Numbered from the stretch's first letter, positions 35,868 to 45,282 are shown. The stretch is 64,000 nt of DNA from JABDJX01 sp039942715 (GCA_039942715.1 JBDVBY010000001.1:124001-188000); one strand, 5' to 3'. The notes: a model not told the origin generated them from the letters alone. Translations and numbers: made by a program.

Positions 35868-35878
35868 GTTCTGCGAAA

Positions 35879-35890
35879 AGGCGCGCGCCT
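35879..35890. terminator. Palindrome after the hydrolase gene
   Basis: AGGCGCGCGCCT is a perfect 12-bp palindrome 11 bp after the hydrolase stop, flanked by GAAA and CATTT. It might mark the end of the operon, but the stem would be short and the T-run weak. The remaining ~220 bp up to the SorC gene hold no gene that I can see. Confidence 0.35.
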
Positions 35891-36072
35891 CATTTCATGG
35901 CAGGATGATCAACAGTACCGGACGTTCATCGATTTTTTCAAATGTCGATTTGTTCTGCGATGCTTAGCGCGTCCGCAGTTCGCCCCTGAATGTTGGACGC
36001 CGCTATCAACTTTGTGCGGCAGAGCAAAAACTGAACGGCATAAAACAATTGATTGAAACAAATTTCGTATGA

Positions 36073-36086
36073 TGTAATATTTTACA
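36073..36086. promoter_or_regulatory. Predicted SorC-family operator
   Basis: TGTAA-TATT-TTACA, a dyad in an AT-rich stretch (36055-36090), lies 24 bp before the SorC-family regulator gene. It fits an autoregulatory operator, although it may also contain the promoter -10 (TAATAT). Only the symmetry and position support it. Confidence 0.45.
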
Positions 36087-36110
36087 AATCAAGCACGTGA
36101 GCCGATTCTT

Positions 36111-37061
36111 ATGTCGAAAGCACTCAATCAGGACACCGAGCTAAGTCTGTCGACGCGCGCAGCGTGGCTGCACTATGGAGGTGGTCTGTCCCAGACCGAT
36201 GTCGCAAAGCGATTGGGTGTTACGAAGATCAAAGCACATCGTCTGATCAACCGTGCCAACCAGGAAGGCATCGTCAAGATCAGCTTTGATGGTGAAATCG
36301 CCGAATGCGCAGCACTTGAAATGAAGCTGAGCGAAACCTTCGGTCTGTCGTACTGCGAAGTTGTCCCGGATCTTGAAGAAGTAGGGCTGCCTGTGCGTGC
36401 TCTTGGGCTGGCGGGCGCACGGTTCCTCAGCCGCGAAATTGCGAACGGCAAGAACGATGTCATTGGGGTTGGCAATGGCCGCACACTTGCGGCTTGCGTC
36501 CGTCAACTGTCGACACACAATTCAAAAGACATTCGCTTTGTTTCGCTTATGGGAGGGTTGACGCGAAACTTCGCCGCCAATCCCCATGACGTGATGCATC
36601 GGTTGGCCGAGAAAACGGGGGCTGAAGCCTATTTCATGCCAGTACCGTTCTTTGCCAACACCTCCGATGATCGCGACGTCATGCTGAAACAGCGCGGTGT
36701 GCCTGAAGTCGGCGAGATGGCAGCAGCTTCATCCTTGAAATTTGTCGGCATCGGTACGGCAGAAATGACGGCGCAGACTGTCACTGCAGGTATTGTCGCG
36801 GAAAGTGCGATGAAAGACGTCCGCGATTGCGGAGGTGTGGGAGAGTTAATCGGACACTTCTTCGACGAACAAGGCGCGCGAGTGCGCACAGAACTTTCTG
36901 ATCGCACTTTGTCTGTTGGCATTGAGGCGTTGGAAAATAGCAAAGTTGTCGCCGTAGCGGGCGGCATAGAGAAGGTCCGAGCGATCGGATCGATCCTGAT
37001 GAGCGGTCTACTTGATGGCCTCATCACCGACGAGCGTTCTGCAAAGGCGCTTATCACCTAA
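36111..37061 (+). CDS. SorC-family sugar/polyol-responsive regulator (EryD-like)
   Basis: A 316-residue regulator. The N-terminal helix-turn-helix is LSQTDVAKRLGVTKIKAHRLINRANQEG; from ~60 on is the SorC/DeoR-type sugar-phosphate-binding domain (VGNGRTLAACVRQL, RFVSLMGGL, GGIEKVRAIGSILMSGLLDGLITDERSA). The family is usually relieved or activated by the phosphorylated substrate. Length equals that of Brucella EryD as I recall it. It begins the polyol operon; 21 bp and an excellent RBS separate it from the binding protein. Confidence 0.88.
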   Translation: MSKALNQDTELSLSTRAAWLHYGGGLSQTDVAKRLGVTKIKAHRLINRANQEGIVKISFDGEIAECAALEMKLSETFGLSYCEVVPDLEEVGLPVRALGLAGARFLSREIANGKNDVIGVGNGRTLAACVRQLSTHNSKDIRFVSLMGGLTRNFAANPHDVMHRLAEKTGAEAYFMPVPFFANTSDDRDVMLKQRGVPEVGEMAAASSLKFVGIGTAEMTAQTVTAGIVAESAMKDVRDCGGVGELIGHFFDEQGARVRTELSDRTLSVGIEALENSKVVAVAGGIEKVRAIGSILMSGLLDGLITDERSAKALIT

Positions 37062-37082
37062 CTTATCCAAGGGAGGATAAAC

Positions 37083-38528
37083 ATGTATGAAAAAGAGAAA
37101 AAATTAGCCAAAGACTATGTCGAAGGGCGGATGAGCAGACGCTCAATGCTGCGCGGCATGGCTTCGATGGGTGTGACGGCTGCAACTGCCGGGGTACTGG
37201 TTAACGCCGCTGCCACACAGGCTCTCGCCCAAAATGGTTTTGACTGGAAGAAGCACTCGGGTACGACCGTGAAGCTTCTGTTGAACCAGCACCCCTATGC
37301 CGATGCAATGATTGCAAACATTGAGAACTTCAAAGAGCTCACTGGCATGGATGTTGAATACGATATTTTCCCCGAGGATGTCTATTTTGATAAGGTCACT
37401 GCCGCACTTTCCTCTGGGTCAAGCGAATATGATGCCTTTATGACAGGCGCCTATATGACTTGGACCTACGGACCTGCCGGTTGGATCGATGATCTGAACG
37501 AATACATCGGTGATGCATCCAAGACCAATCCTGACTACAATTGGGAAGATATGCTGGAAGGCGTGCGCAATTCTTGTGCGTGGAATGGTCAGCCCGGCGG
37601 AGCTTTGGGGTCTGATGATGCCAAGCAGTGGTGCATTCCGTGGGGCTATGAGCAGAACAACCTGACCTATAACAGTCGGATGTTCAGCGAAGCCGGGCTT
37701 TCGGTGCCAACCAACCTTGACGAACTTGTCGGCACAGCGTCCGAAGCCAAATCCAAACTGGACGGCGTTTACGGCATTGGTGTTCGTGGGTCCCGTTCTT
37801 GGGCCACGATCCACCCTGGGTTCCTATCTGCCTATGCCAACTTTGGTGAAAAGGACCTGAACGTCAGTGACGACGGCAAGTTGTCTGCGGCGATGAACAC
37901 CGACGTGTCGCGCTCTATGCACGAAAAATGGGTGTCGATGATCCAAGAAAGTGGTGCGCCCGATTGGTCGACCCACACATGGTATCAGGCAGGCACCGAT
38001 CTTGGTGCGGGTAAGTCGGCGATGATCTTTGATGCCGATATCCTTGGCTACTTTATGAACGGTGGCGACAATGCCGAAGCAGGCAACCTGTCGTTTGCGC
38101 CGTTCGCAGCTAACCCGGATGCAGATGCACCAACGCCAAACATCTGGATCTGGTCTCTTGCGATGGCGAATGCGTCCAAGCAGAAAGACGCAGCCTGGTA
38201 CTTTATGCAGTGGGCGTCAGGTCCTGAGCACGGATTGTTCGGTGCGACGGAAATGGACTTTGTGAATCCAGTGCGCAAATCGGTCTGGGCAGATGCCGGG
38301 TTCCGGTCGCGTTTGGACGAAAGCTACTCGGGCTACGTCGACATGCACGATTTGTCAGCACCTGGTGCCAAGATCCACTTTACAGCGCAGCCTTTGTTCT
38401 TCGATCTTACAACAGAGTGGGCCGCGACGCTGCAGAAGATGGTGGCAAGCGAAGTGCCTGTGGATGAAGGCCTAGATCAACTTGCACAAAGTGTGGATCG
38501 ACAGCTTAAAGAAGCAGGTTTGGGTTAA
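37083..38528 (+). CDS. Tat-exported ABC sugar/polyol-binding protein
   Basis: A 481-residue periplasmic protein of the type I extracellular solute-binding family. Its signal is a Tat signal: the twin arginine is in MSRRSMLRG, followed by a hydrophobic stretch ending TQALAQ. The mature body has VKLLLNQHPYADAMIANIENFKELTG, YDAFMTGAYMTWTYGPAGW and AAWYFMQWASGPEHGLFG, in line with binders of polyols or oligosaccharides. AGGGAGG lies 5-11 bp upstream of the ATG. Its partners are the two permeases and two ATPases downstream. Confidence 0.92.
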   Translation: MYEKEKKLAKDYVEGRMSRRSMLRGMASMGVTAATAGVLVNAAATQALAQNGFDWKKHSGTTVKLLLNQHPYADAMIANIENFKELTGMDVEYDIFPEDVYFDKVTAALSSGSSEYDAFMTGAYMTWTYGPAGWIDDLNEYIGDASKTNPDYNWEDMLEGVRNSCAWNGQPGGALGSDDAKQWCIPWGYEQNNLTYNSRMFSEAGLSVPTNLDELVGTASEAKSKLDGVYGIGVRGSRSWATIHPGFLSAYANFGEKDLNVSDDGKLSAAMNTDVSRSMHEKWVSMIQESGAPDWSTHTWYQAGTDLGAGKSAMIFDADILGYFMNGGDNAEAGNLSFAPFAANPDADAPTPNIWIWSLAMANASKQKDAAWYFMQWASGPEHGLFGATEMDFVNPVRKSVWADAGFRSRLDESYSGYVDMHDLSAPGAKIHFTAQPLFFDLTTEWAATLQKMVASEVPVDEGLDQLAQSVDRQLKEAGLG

Positions 38529-38541
38529 CTCCCTGACCCAC

Positions 38542-38572
38542 GCCGCCCATTCAACTGGTTTGATTGGGCGGC
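38542..38572 (+). terminator. Strong hairpin between binding-protein and permease genes
   Basis: GCCGCCCA (38542-38549) pairs with TGGGCGGC (38565-38572), extended by TCAA/TTGA beyond one T-T mismatch, with loop CTGGT. There is no T-run directly after it. It probably stabilises the binding-protein message and lowers read-through into the permeases, a usual arrangement in such operons. Confidence 0.6.
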
Positions 38573-38638
38573 AGTCACTCTTACAATGAACCACCACCAC
38601 TGACCGGCTGACGAGAGCAGGTTTGGAAGAGATTTGTC

Positions 38639-39559
38639 ATGGCAACCACCGCAGGTGCATCTTCAAAGCGCAAGTTCAAGATCAACAAAAGGTATTTGCC
38701 TTACGTGTTGAGCCTGCCTGCATTGCTGGCTTGTATCGGTATCTTGATCCCGTTCTTCACAGCCGTTGCTTATTCCCTGCAACGCTATCGCCTGTCGCAG
38801 CCTTGGGCGCGAGAATACAATTGGGGTGCGAATTACCTCAACTTTATGACCGACCCTTCTTTCTGGAACACGCTAAGGGTTTCGATGACTTATGCGCTCG
38901 TGACCGTTGGGATAGAGCTTCTATTGGGTCTTGGGATCGCGCTGTTGCTGCAACGACGCACGCGCTTTAACAACTTCGTATCGATCATGTTACTAATGCC
39001 TCTGATGACCGCACCAGCCCTTGCTGCGCTGATGTGGAAGTTGATGACCAATCCCGGTTTCGGCGTTTTGAGCTACTTCGCCGAACTTGTCGGTATTGAA
39101 GACATGCGGTGGGCCTCTGATCCGTCGACCGCCATGTTGACCGTCGTGATTGTGGATGTTTGGGTCTACACGCCTTTCATCATGATCCTGTTGCTCGCAG
39201 GGTTACGGTCCTTGCCCCGACAACCGTTTGAAGCCGCAGAATTAGACGGCGTGCCGCGACTGCTGGTCTTTTGGCGCATTACTCTTCCGATGCTGACGCC
39301 ATTCCTTTTGACCGCGACATTGTTCCGCGTCATTGAATCGATCCAGCAATTCGACATTATCTATGCCATGACCCAAGGCGGACCCGGCGATACGTTGACC
39401 GTTTTTCAGGTCGAGGCTTACCTGAATTTCTTCCAATCCACGAACGTGGGACGTTCGGCAGCCCTTTTGATGATCCTTTGGGCCATCACCTATTTCTTGT
39501 CGAACATCTTCATTAAAAACTGGCTCCGCTTGCGCGAAAAAGCGCGCGGCGACGCGTAA
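38639..39559 (+). CDS. ABC sugar/polyol permease (MalF type)
   Basis: A 306-residue inner-membrane permease with six predicted helices, from YLPYVLSLPALLACIGILIPFF to LLMILWAITYFLSNIFIKNWL. The EAA motif is present as PFEAAELDGVPRLLVFWRITLPMLTPF, which contacts the ATPase. It is of the MalF/UgpA type. It lies 12 bp upstream of the second permease. Confidence 0.92.
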   Translation: MATTAGASSKRKFKINKRYLPYVLSLPALLACIGILIPFFTAVAYSLQRYRLSQPWAREYNWGANYLNFMTDPSFWNTLRVSMTYALVTVGIELLLGLGIALLLQRRTRFNNFVSIMLLMPLMTAPALAALMWKLMTNPGFGVLSYFAELVGIEDMRWASDPSTAMLTVVIVDVWVYTPFIMILLLAGLRSLPRQPFEAAELDGVPRLLVFWRITLPMLTPFLLTATLFRVIESIQQFDIIYAMTQGGPGDTLTVFQVEAYLNFFQSTNVGRSAALLMILWAITYFLSNIFIKNWLRLREKARGDA

Positions 39560-39571
39560 AGGACGGACACG

Positions 39572-40429
39572 ATGCGAACGACCAACCCCATTGAAAGCGT
39601 CCTGCGTGGAATAGCGATTACCGCGATCATCCTGTTTTTCATGTTCCCGATCTTTTGGATTTTTCTGATGTCGTTCCAGACCAACGACACGATTCTGCGC
39701 GTGCCTCCGTCGCCGTTCTTTGAGCCGACATTGACCAATTATGGGTCGCTTATTTCCGGGCGACTGGAAGGTAGTACTGCGACGCTGGAAATCAGATTTA
39801 TGTCGAACCTTTATAACTCGCTGTTCTTGTCAGTGACCTCAGTGACTGTCGGTCTGATCTTGGGTGTGCCTGCGGCCTATGCCTTTGCGCGACTAAAGTT
39901 CAAAGGCTCTGAAGACATTGCCTTCACGCTTTTGTCCTTCAGGTTCGCACCACCTTTGTTGGTGTTGCTGCCGCTGACGATCTACTTCCAACAAATTGGC
40001 TTGGCAGACACCTACGTCGGCCTTATCTGGGTCTACCAGCTGATCGTCCTGCCACTGATCCTTTGGATCGTACGTGGGTATTTCGAGGACATACCCGCTG
40101 ACATTGAATATGCATACCGCATTGCAGGCCACGGATTCTGGGCCACCTTCCGCAAGATCGCGCTGCCCTTGGCAGGACCGGGCATCGCCGCTGCTGGATT
40201 GTTAGCGTTCATCTTTGCGTGGAACAACTTCATCTTTGCGCTGGTGCTTGCTTCTGCAGACAAGCAGCCGGTGACTGTTGGAGCGTTGGCGTTCATTACC
40301 GCCTCTGGCATCAACTACGGGCAAATTGCAGCGGGGATCATGCTGTCGATTGCGCCCACATTTGCTTTGGCTCTTTATGCGCAACGCTACCTTGTCGAAG
40401 GTCTGTCGCTTGGCGCGGTGAAGGGGTAA
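39572..40429 (+). CDS. ABC sugar/polyol permease (MalG type)
   Basis: A 285-residue permease of the MalG/UgpE type with six helices. The EAA-like loop reads IEYAYRIAGHGFWATFRKIALPLAGPG, which lacks the usual E-A-A-x-x-D wording (YAYRIAG) but keeps the following Gly and LP. The first helix is ITAIILFFMFPIFWIFLMSF. It is followed after 3 bp by the first ATPase. Confidence 0.92.
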   Translation: MRTTNPIESVLRGIAITAIILFFMFPIFWIFLMSFQTNDTILRVPPSPFFEPTLTNYGSLISGRLEGSTATLEIRFMSNLYNSLFLSVTSVTVGLILGVPAAYAFARLKFKGSEDIAFTLLSFRFAPPLLVLLPLTIYFQQIGLADTYVGLIWVYQLIVLPLILWIVRGYFEDIPADIEYAYRIAGHGFWATFRKIALPLAGPGIAAAGLLAFIFAWNNFIFALVLASADKQPVTVGALAFITASGINYGQIAAGIMLSIAPTFALALYAQRYLVEGLSLGAVKG

Positions 40430-40432
40430 ATT

Positions 40433-41545
40433 ATGTCGCTAGACCTTTCTGACATCCACAAAAGCTTTAAGGACGACAAGGTTCTCAACGGAGTTTCGCT
40501 GCAGGTTCCCGAAGGCAAAACACTTGTTCTGTTCGGCCCCTCTGGTGCGGGCAAAACCGTTTTGCTGCGTTTGATTGCCGGTGTGATTGAGCCGGACGAA
40601 GGACAGATTAAATTCTCTGGTGTGGATGTTGCAGGCGTTGAACCCGAAGACCGCAACATCGGCATGGCGTTTCAGAATTTCGCTCTGTTCCCGCATATGG
40701 ACGCGCATGCCAATATCGCCAGTCCGCTGACCGCGCAAAAGCAAGACAAGTCATCGATCCAATCCGGGGTACATGCCATCGCCAAGCTGCTTAAGATTGA
40801 GCACGTTTTGGGGCACAAACCAAAAGAGCTTTCGAACGGGCAAAAGCAACGCACTGCACTGGCGCGTGCGCTGGCGGGTAAGCCAAAGATCCTCCTGCTG
40901 GATGACCCTTTGCGCAACGTTGACGCAAAACTGCGTTTTGAGATGCGCCTAGAGCTTCCTCGTTTGCTATCAGATCAAAACGCCACAGTCGTCTACGTGA
41001 CCCAGGATTACAAAGAGGCGATGGCGTTCGGCGATGAGATTGCCGTGATCAACGAAGGCACAATTCAACAGATTGGAACGCCGGAAGAGATTTATCTCCA
41101 GCCCGCCAACGTGGATATCGCGCGTCTATTCGGTGATCCGGTGATCAATTTCCTCGACGTGGAATTGCAAAAAGATGATGCGGGCGTGTTTGCTTTGATC
41201 TCGGATAAGCGCGTCAATTTGGATGCGGGGTACGGCCACGTCGTCGGCAAGGAATGCAGTCTTGGCATTCGTCCGGAGTCAGTTTTGTTTGTGGAACGCG
41301 ATCACGAAAGAGCAGTGCCTGTGATCGTCGAAGCCGAAACGCCGCTGAATGAAAAGACCGTGAACCTGTGCCTGACCGCGCGGGGGCGCGAGATCATGGC
41401 GTCGCGCCCGTCCGGCACCGAAGGTCCCACCGCGGGACAGGCGTTTGTCACAATCGAGGCTGCCAATGCACTGATCTTTGACCGGGCAACGGGCGCGCTG
41501 ATCGCACCTGTCAGCCCCTCAGCGGCAGAAGGAAAAGTGGCATGA
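40433..41545 (+). CDS. ABC ATPase subunit A with degenerate catalytic residues
   Basis: A 370-residue UgpC/MalK-like ATPase with a C-terminal TOBE-type regulatory region. Walker A (GPSGAGKT) and the Q-loop (MAFQNFALFPHMD) are normal. Walker B is LLLDDP, with Asp where the catalytic Glu should be; the H-loop is YVTQDYKEA, with Gln for His; and the signature is LSNGQKQR instead of LSGGQ. It is therefore unlikely to hydrolyse ATP well at its own site. It overlaps the second ATPase gene (ATGA), which suggests a heterodimer, as in the GlpS/GlpT glycerol importer of rhizobia. Confidence 0.9.
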   Translation: MSLDLSDIHKSFKDDKVLNGVSLQVPEGKTLVLFGPSGAGKTVLLRLIAGVIEPDEGQIKFSGVDVAGVEPEDRNIGMAFQNFALFPHMDAHANIASPLTAQKQDKSSIQSGVHAIAKLLKIEHVLGHKPKELSNGQKQRTALARALAGKPKILLLDDPLRNVDAKLRFEMRLELPRLLSDQNATVVYVTQDYKEAMAFGDEIAVINEGTIQQIGTPEEIYLQPANVDIARLFGDPVINFLDVELQKDDAGVFALISDKRVNLDAGYGHVVGKECSLGIRPESVLFVERDHERAVPVIVEAETPLNEKTVNLCLTARGREIMASRPSGTEGPTAGQAFVTIEAANALIFDRATGALIAPVSPSAAEGKVA

Positions 41546-42669
41546 GCGATGTGATGTTGGACATAAAAGCCGTCGACAAGTTCTACGGGCCAATCGATCA
41601 GGGCGTCCACGCGGTCAAGAATATCTCGATGCAGGTTGCGCGCGGCGAAATCATCGCTTTGTTGGGATCATCAGGCTGTGGCAAGACCTCTACCTTGCGG
41701 ATGGTGGCGGGATTTGAAGAAGCCAGCCGTGGCACAATCAGCATCGGCGGCAGAGAGGTTCACAAGTTACCACCTGTTCAGCGCAATGTAGCGATGGCAT
41801 TTGAGGGCTACTCTCTTTACCCAACCGTGAGCGTCCGCGACAACATTGCTTTTGCTTTGAAACGTCAGGGGCAATCTGCGGGCGAGGTTTCCCAAAAGGT
41901 TGAAGAGATAGCCGAGATGCTGGAAATCTCTGACATCTTGGAAAAGTACTCTTCCTCGATTTCAGGTGGCCAACAGCAACGCGCCTCGCTGGCACGCGCG
42001 TTGATCAGAGAGGCTGATCTGTATCTGCTTGATGAGCCGATGGGACAGCTAGAGCCGCAGTTGCGCACTCTTTTGCGTGGTCGGATCAAATCCTACATCA
42101 AAGAGCGCGGCCTCACGGCTATTCTTGTGACCCACGATCAAACCGAGGCGAATGCGCTGGCTGATCGTATCGCGGTGATGGAAGATGGCGAGCTGCAACA
42201 ATTCGCAAGCCCCGACGACATTAAAAAGTCGCCCGCTAACCTGTTCACCGGCACATTCGTTGGAGAACCGCCAATGAACGTATTTCCAGCAATCGCAAAA
42301 ATCTCCGATACTGAAGTGTCTTTGCAGCTTTCTGACGATGTCACTCTGAGCTACCCGTCAAACGCGTTTTCTGGCGATTTGCGCGCTCGATTGAGTGAAC
42401 TGAAAGACGTCGTGGTCGGGGTCCGGCCCTATGCTGTGCGACGTCGCGAGGCGGGCTCGCCCGCGACCGTCGTTGCCAACCAGTGGCTCGGGGATCAAAG
42501 CCATATCGCGGCCAATTTCGCAGGCGGCTCTTTGGTTCTTGTCGAACATGACCGCACGCATCTTGCTTTAAACGAGGAAATCTCTGTCTATTTAGAACCC
42601 TCGGATATCCACATTTTCAATCCACAAACAGGCATGGCGATCAGTCATGGGGCGCGATTTGTAGGATGA
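41542..42669 (+). CDS. ABC ATPase subunit B
   Basis: A 375-residue UgpC/MalK-like ATPase with Walker A (GSSGCGKTST), signature ISGGQQQRASLARAL, Walker B (LYLLDEPMGQLEPQ) with the catalytic Glu, and the H-loop His in LVTHDQTEA. Two points differ from the norm: the Q-loop Gln is Glu (MAFEGYSLYP) and the D-loop Asp is Glu (QLEPQ). The C-terminal half is the regulatory region. It pairs with subunit A. It ends in an ATGA overlap with the kinase gene. Confidence 0.9.
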   Translation: MSDVMLDIKAVDKFYGPIDQGVHAVKNISMQVARGEIIALLGSSGCGKTSTLRMVAGFEEASRGTISIGGREVHKLPPVQRNVAMAFEGYSLYPTVSVRDNIAFALKRQGQSAGEVSQKVEEIAEMLEISDILEKYSSSISGGQQQRASLARALIREADLYLLDEPMGQLEPQLRTLLRGRIKSYIKERGLTAILVTHDQTEANALADRIAVMEDGELQQFASPDDIKKSPANLFTGTFVGEPPMNVFPAIAKISDTEVSLQLSDDVTLSYPSNAFSGDLRARLSELKDVVVGVRPYAVRRREAGSPATVVANQWLGDQSHIAANFAGGSLVLVEHDRTHLALNEEISVYLEPSDIHIFNPQTGMAISHGARFVG

Positions 42670-44222
42670 GCAAAGATCTGATCATAGGCATCGATGCGGG
42701 CACGTCTGTCATCAAAGCAATTGCCTTTGGATTGAGCGGGGAGCAGATTGCTGTTGCAGCCGTACCCAATCGGTACGCGACGGGTGCAGGTGGAGCTGCC
42801 ACGCAACCGCTTGATCAGACGTGGAATGACTGCGCCCTTTCATTGCAAAAATTGGCCGAGGCGGTACCGGAACTTGCAAGTCGCGCCATTGCTGTCGCGG
42901 TAACCGGCCAAGGGGACGGCACATGGCTTATCAACAATGACGGCGCACCAGTCGGAGATGCATGGCTTTGGCTAGATGCGCGCGCGGGGCAGACCGCCGA
43001 AACACTGCGTGGACGCGCCGAGGATGATGCGCGGTTTGTTCGAACAGGAACCGGGCTTAATGCGTGCCAACAAGGGGCTCAGCTTGCCCATATGCGTGCG
43101 TGCGATGCCGATAGGCTTGATCAGGCAACCACAGCGTTTCACTGCAAAGACTGGCTTTATTTCAATCTTACTGGCGTGCGCGCAACGGACCCGTCCGAAG
43201 CCTGTTTTACCTTTGGCGATTTCCAAACGCGCGCATATGCGGACGACGTGATCGCCTTTTACGATCTTGGCAAACATGCATCGCTGCTTCCTCCCATCTG
43301 CGATGGCACCAGCACACACCATCCACTGTCCAAATCTGCGGCGATGCAAACCGGGTTATTAGAGGGAACGCCAATTGTTTTGGGCTTTGTCGATGTCGTG
43401 TCATCAGCACTGGGTGCCGGAGCGTATGAACCCAAGGCTTCTGTCGGTTGCACGATTGTCGGCACAACTGGCGTGCATATCCGCGCGGCGCACGCTTCGG
43501 ACATCGTGCTGAACACTGATTTGAAATCGGGCTATGTGATGTTGATGCCGATCCCCGGTGTGGCCGCACAGTTGCAATCGAACATGGCCGGAACGCTGAA
43601 CCTAGATTGGGTACTTGGGCTTGCACATCAGGTTGCGACCAGCCTGGAAACAGACGTTGAAAAGGACCAACTGCTGTCTCTGGTTGATGAGTGGATTGCA
43701 AGCACACCGCCTGCTTCACTTTTGTATCATCCTTATATTTCGGATGCAGGCGAGCGCGGGCCGTTTATTGATCACACCGCACGAGCCAGTCTTGTCGGTC
43801 TGAACGCCAACCACGGCTTTGGTGACCTCGTGCGTGCCACCATGGAAGGCTTGGGGTTTGCCGCGCGCGATTGCTACGGCGCGATGGGGCAATTGCCCGG
43901 CGAGGTTCGCCTGACTGGCGGTGCCGCGCGCTCGAAAGGGTTGCGCGACATACACGGTGCCACGCTCGGTGCGCCGGTGCGCCAATCCATGCGCGAAGAA
44001 GCCGGGGCGGCAGGAGCGGCAATGGTCGCCGCTGTGTCGCTAGGCGTTTACGACACAATGGAAAGCTGTCTGACCGACTGGGTAACTCCACTTTTGTGCG
44101 CGCCAGAAACACCTGATCCGCAGCTCGTCGAAACCTATACCTCATTGTTTTCAAATTACGTAGCAACGCGCGAAGCTCTCCAGCCTATTTGGCACGCACT
44201 TGCAAGTCGAAAGGACATTTGA
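42666..44222 (+). CDS. FGGY-family carbohydrate kinase (erythritol-kinase-like)
   Basis: A 518-residue sugar/polyol kinase with the ASKHA ATPase fold: phosphate-1 motif GIDAGTSVIKAIAF, the substrate-side TGQGDGTWLINNDG and DAWLWLDARAG, the second half with VGTTGVHIRAA and RLTGGAARSKGLRD. The length and N-terminus resemble erythritol kinase EryA (about 520 residues) more than xylulokinase or glycerol kinase (inference from memory of the family). It sits before a dehydrogenase of the EryB/GlpD type, as in ery operons, and after the importer. Confidence 0.88.
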   Translation: MSKDLIIGIDAGTSVIKAIAFGLSGEQIAVAAVPNRYATGAGGAATQPLDQTWNDCALSLQKLAEAVPELASRAIAVAVTGQGDGTWLINNDGAPVGDAWLWLDARAGQTAETLRGRAEDDARFVRTGTGLNACQQGAQLAHMRACDADRLDQATTAFHCKDWLYFNLTGVRATDPSEACFTFGDFQTRAYADDVIAFYDLGKHASLLPPICDGTSTHHPLSKSAAMQTGLLEGTPIVLGFVDVVSSALGAGAYEPKASVGCTIVGTTGVHIRAAHASDIVLNTDLKSGYVMLMPIPGVAAQLQSNMAGTLNLDWVLGLAHQVATSLETDVEKDQLLSLVDEWIASTPPASLLYHPYISDAGERGPFIDHTARASLVGLNANHGFGDLVRATMEGLGFAARDCYGAMGQLPGEVRLTGGAARSKGLRDIHGATLGAPVRQSMREEAGAAGAAMVAAVSLGVYDTMESCLTDWVTPLLCAPETPDPQLVETYTSLFSNYVATREALQPIWHALASRKDI

Positions 44223-44224
44223 TC

Positions 44225-45274
44225 ATGGCGCACAATATCGCAATCATTGGCGATTACTTTATTCTTCCCGAAGTATTCGAGGCAGAGTTGCGCAAAGCCT
44301 GTCCCGAGCAAGAACTTAGCTGTCGTCTAAGGCAAGAAGACTGGCCAAACAGCCCAGTGGTCCATGGGTATGGTGATAAGAGTGTTCCAATCAAAGAGTT
44401 CATCGGTGATTTTGATGATGTCGCTGCGTTTATCGGCGATGCCGAAATTCTGATTATGCACCAATCGCCTCTGACCGACGGCATGCTGGAGAAACTGCCA
44501 AAACTAAAATTTGTCGCCTGCTCGCGCGGCGGACCTGTGAACGTCGATGTGAGGGCCGCTCAAAAACGCGGGGTGCAGGTTGTTCGCGCACCGGGTCGTA
44601 ACGCATCTGCCGTGGCAGAATTTACCATCGGAGCGATCCTGACCGAAACCCGCAAGATCCGTGCAGGCCACGAGGCGTTGCGCAATGGCGAATGGCGCGG
44701 CGATCTTTACCGTGCGGACACAACCGGGCGAGAGCTGAGTGAAATGACTGTCGGGGTCGTCGGTTACGGTAAGATCGGTACGCGCGTAGTGAAGATTTTA
44801 CAAGCTTTCGGGTGCCGCATTCTTGTCAGTGATCCCTATGTTCAGCTTGATCCAACAGATGTCGCGGCGGGCGTTGAACAGGTTTCCCTTGAAACGCTGC
44901 TTACGCAAAGCGATGTGGTGACGTTGCACGCGCGGGTGAGCGAAGAGACCACCCAGATGATCAACAAAGATGCGCTGAATAAAATGAAAAGCGACGCGCT
45001 TCTTGTGAATACGGCAAGGGGACCATTGTGCAATTACGATGATCTTTATGAAGCGTTGAGCAATGGGACAATTGGATCAGCCATGTTGGAAACTTTTTCG
45101 GTCGAGCCAACACCATCAGACTGGCCACTGTTAAAACTTGATAACGTCACGCTTACCCCGCATATCGCCGGCGCGTCTGTAAAAACAGCGCAATACGCTG
45201 CACAGGTCTTGGCCGAGGATGTCCGAAATTACATGACCGGTGCGCCGCTGAAAAATCTCTGTGGAGCCGCTTAG
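44225..45274 (+). CDS. D-isomer-specific 2-hydroxyacid dehydrogenase
   Basis: A 349-residue NAD(P)-dependent dehydrogenase. The cofactor-binding fold is MTVGVVGYGKIGTRVVKIL; the catalytic residues are in VNTARGPLCNYDDL (Arg), LETFSVEP (Glu) and LTPHIAGAS (His). Its N-terminal substrate domain has SRGGPVNVDVRAAQKRG. It is like D-3-phosphoglycerate dehydrogenase without the ACT domain. In this operon it probably acts on a sugar-acid or phospho-acid intermediate. I start at MAHNIAIIG (44225). Confidence 0.9.
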   Translation: MAHNIAIIGDYFILPEVFEAELRKACPEQELSCRLRQEDWPNSPVVHGYGDKSVPIKEFIGDFDDVAAFIGDAEILIMHQSPLTDGMLEKLPKLKFVACSRGGPVNVDVRAAQKRGVQVVRAPGRNASAVAEFTIGAILTETRKIRAGHEALRNGEWRGDLYRADTTGRELSEMTVGVVGYGKIGTRVVKILQAFGCRILVSDPYVQLDPTDVAAGVEQVSLETLLTQSDVVTLHARVSEETTQMINKDALNKMKSDALLVNTARGPLCNYDDLYEALSNGTIGSAMLETFSVEPTPSDWPLLKLDNVTLTPHIAGASVKTAQYAAQVLAEDVRNYMTGAPLKNLCGAA

Positions 45275-45282
45275 GAGCAAAA

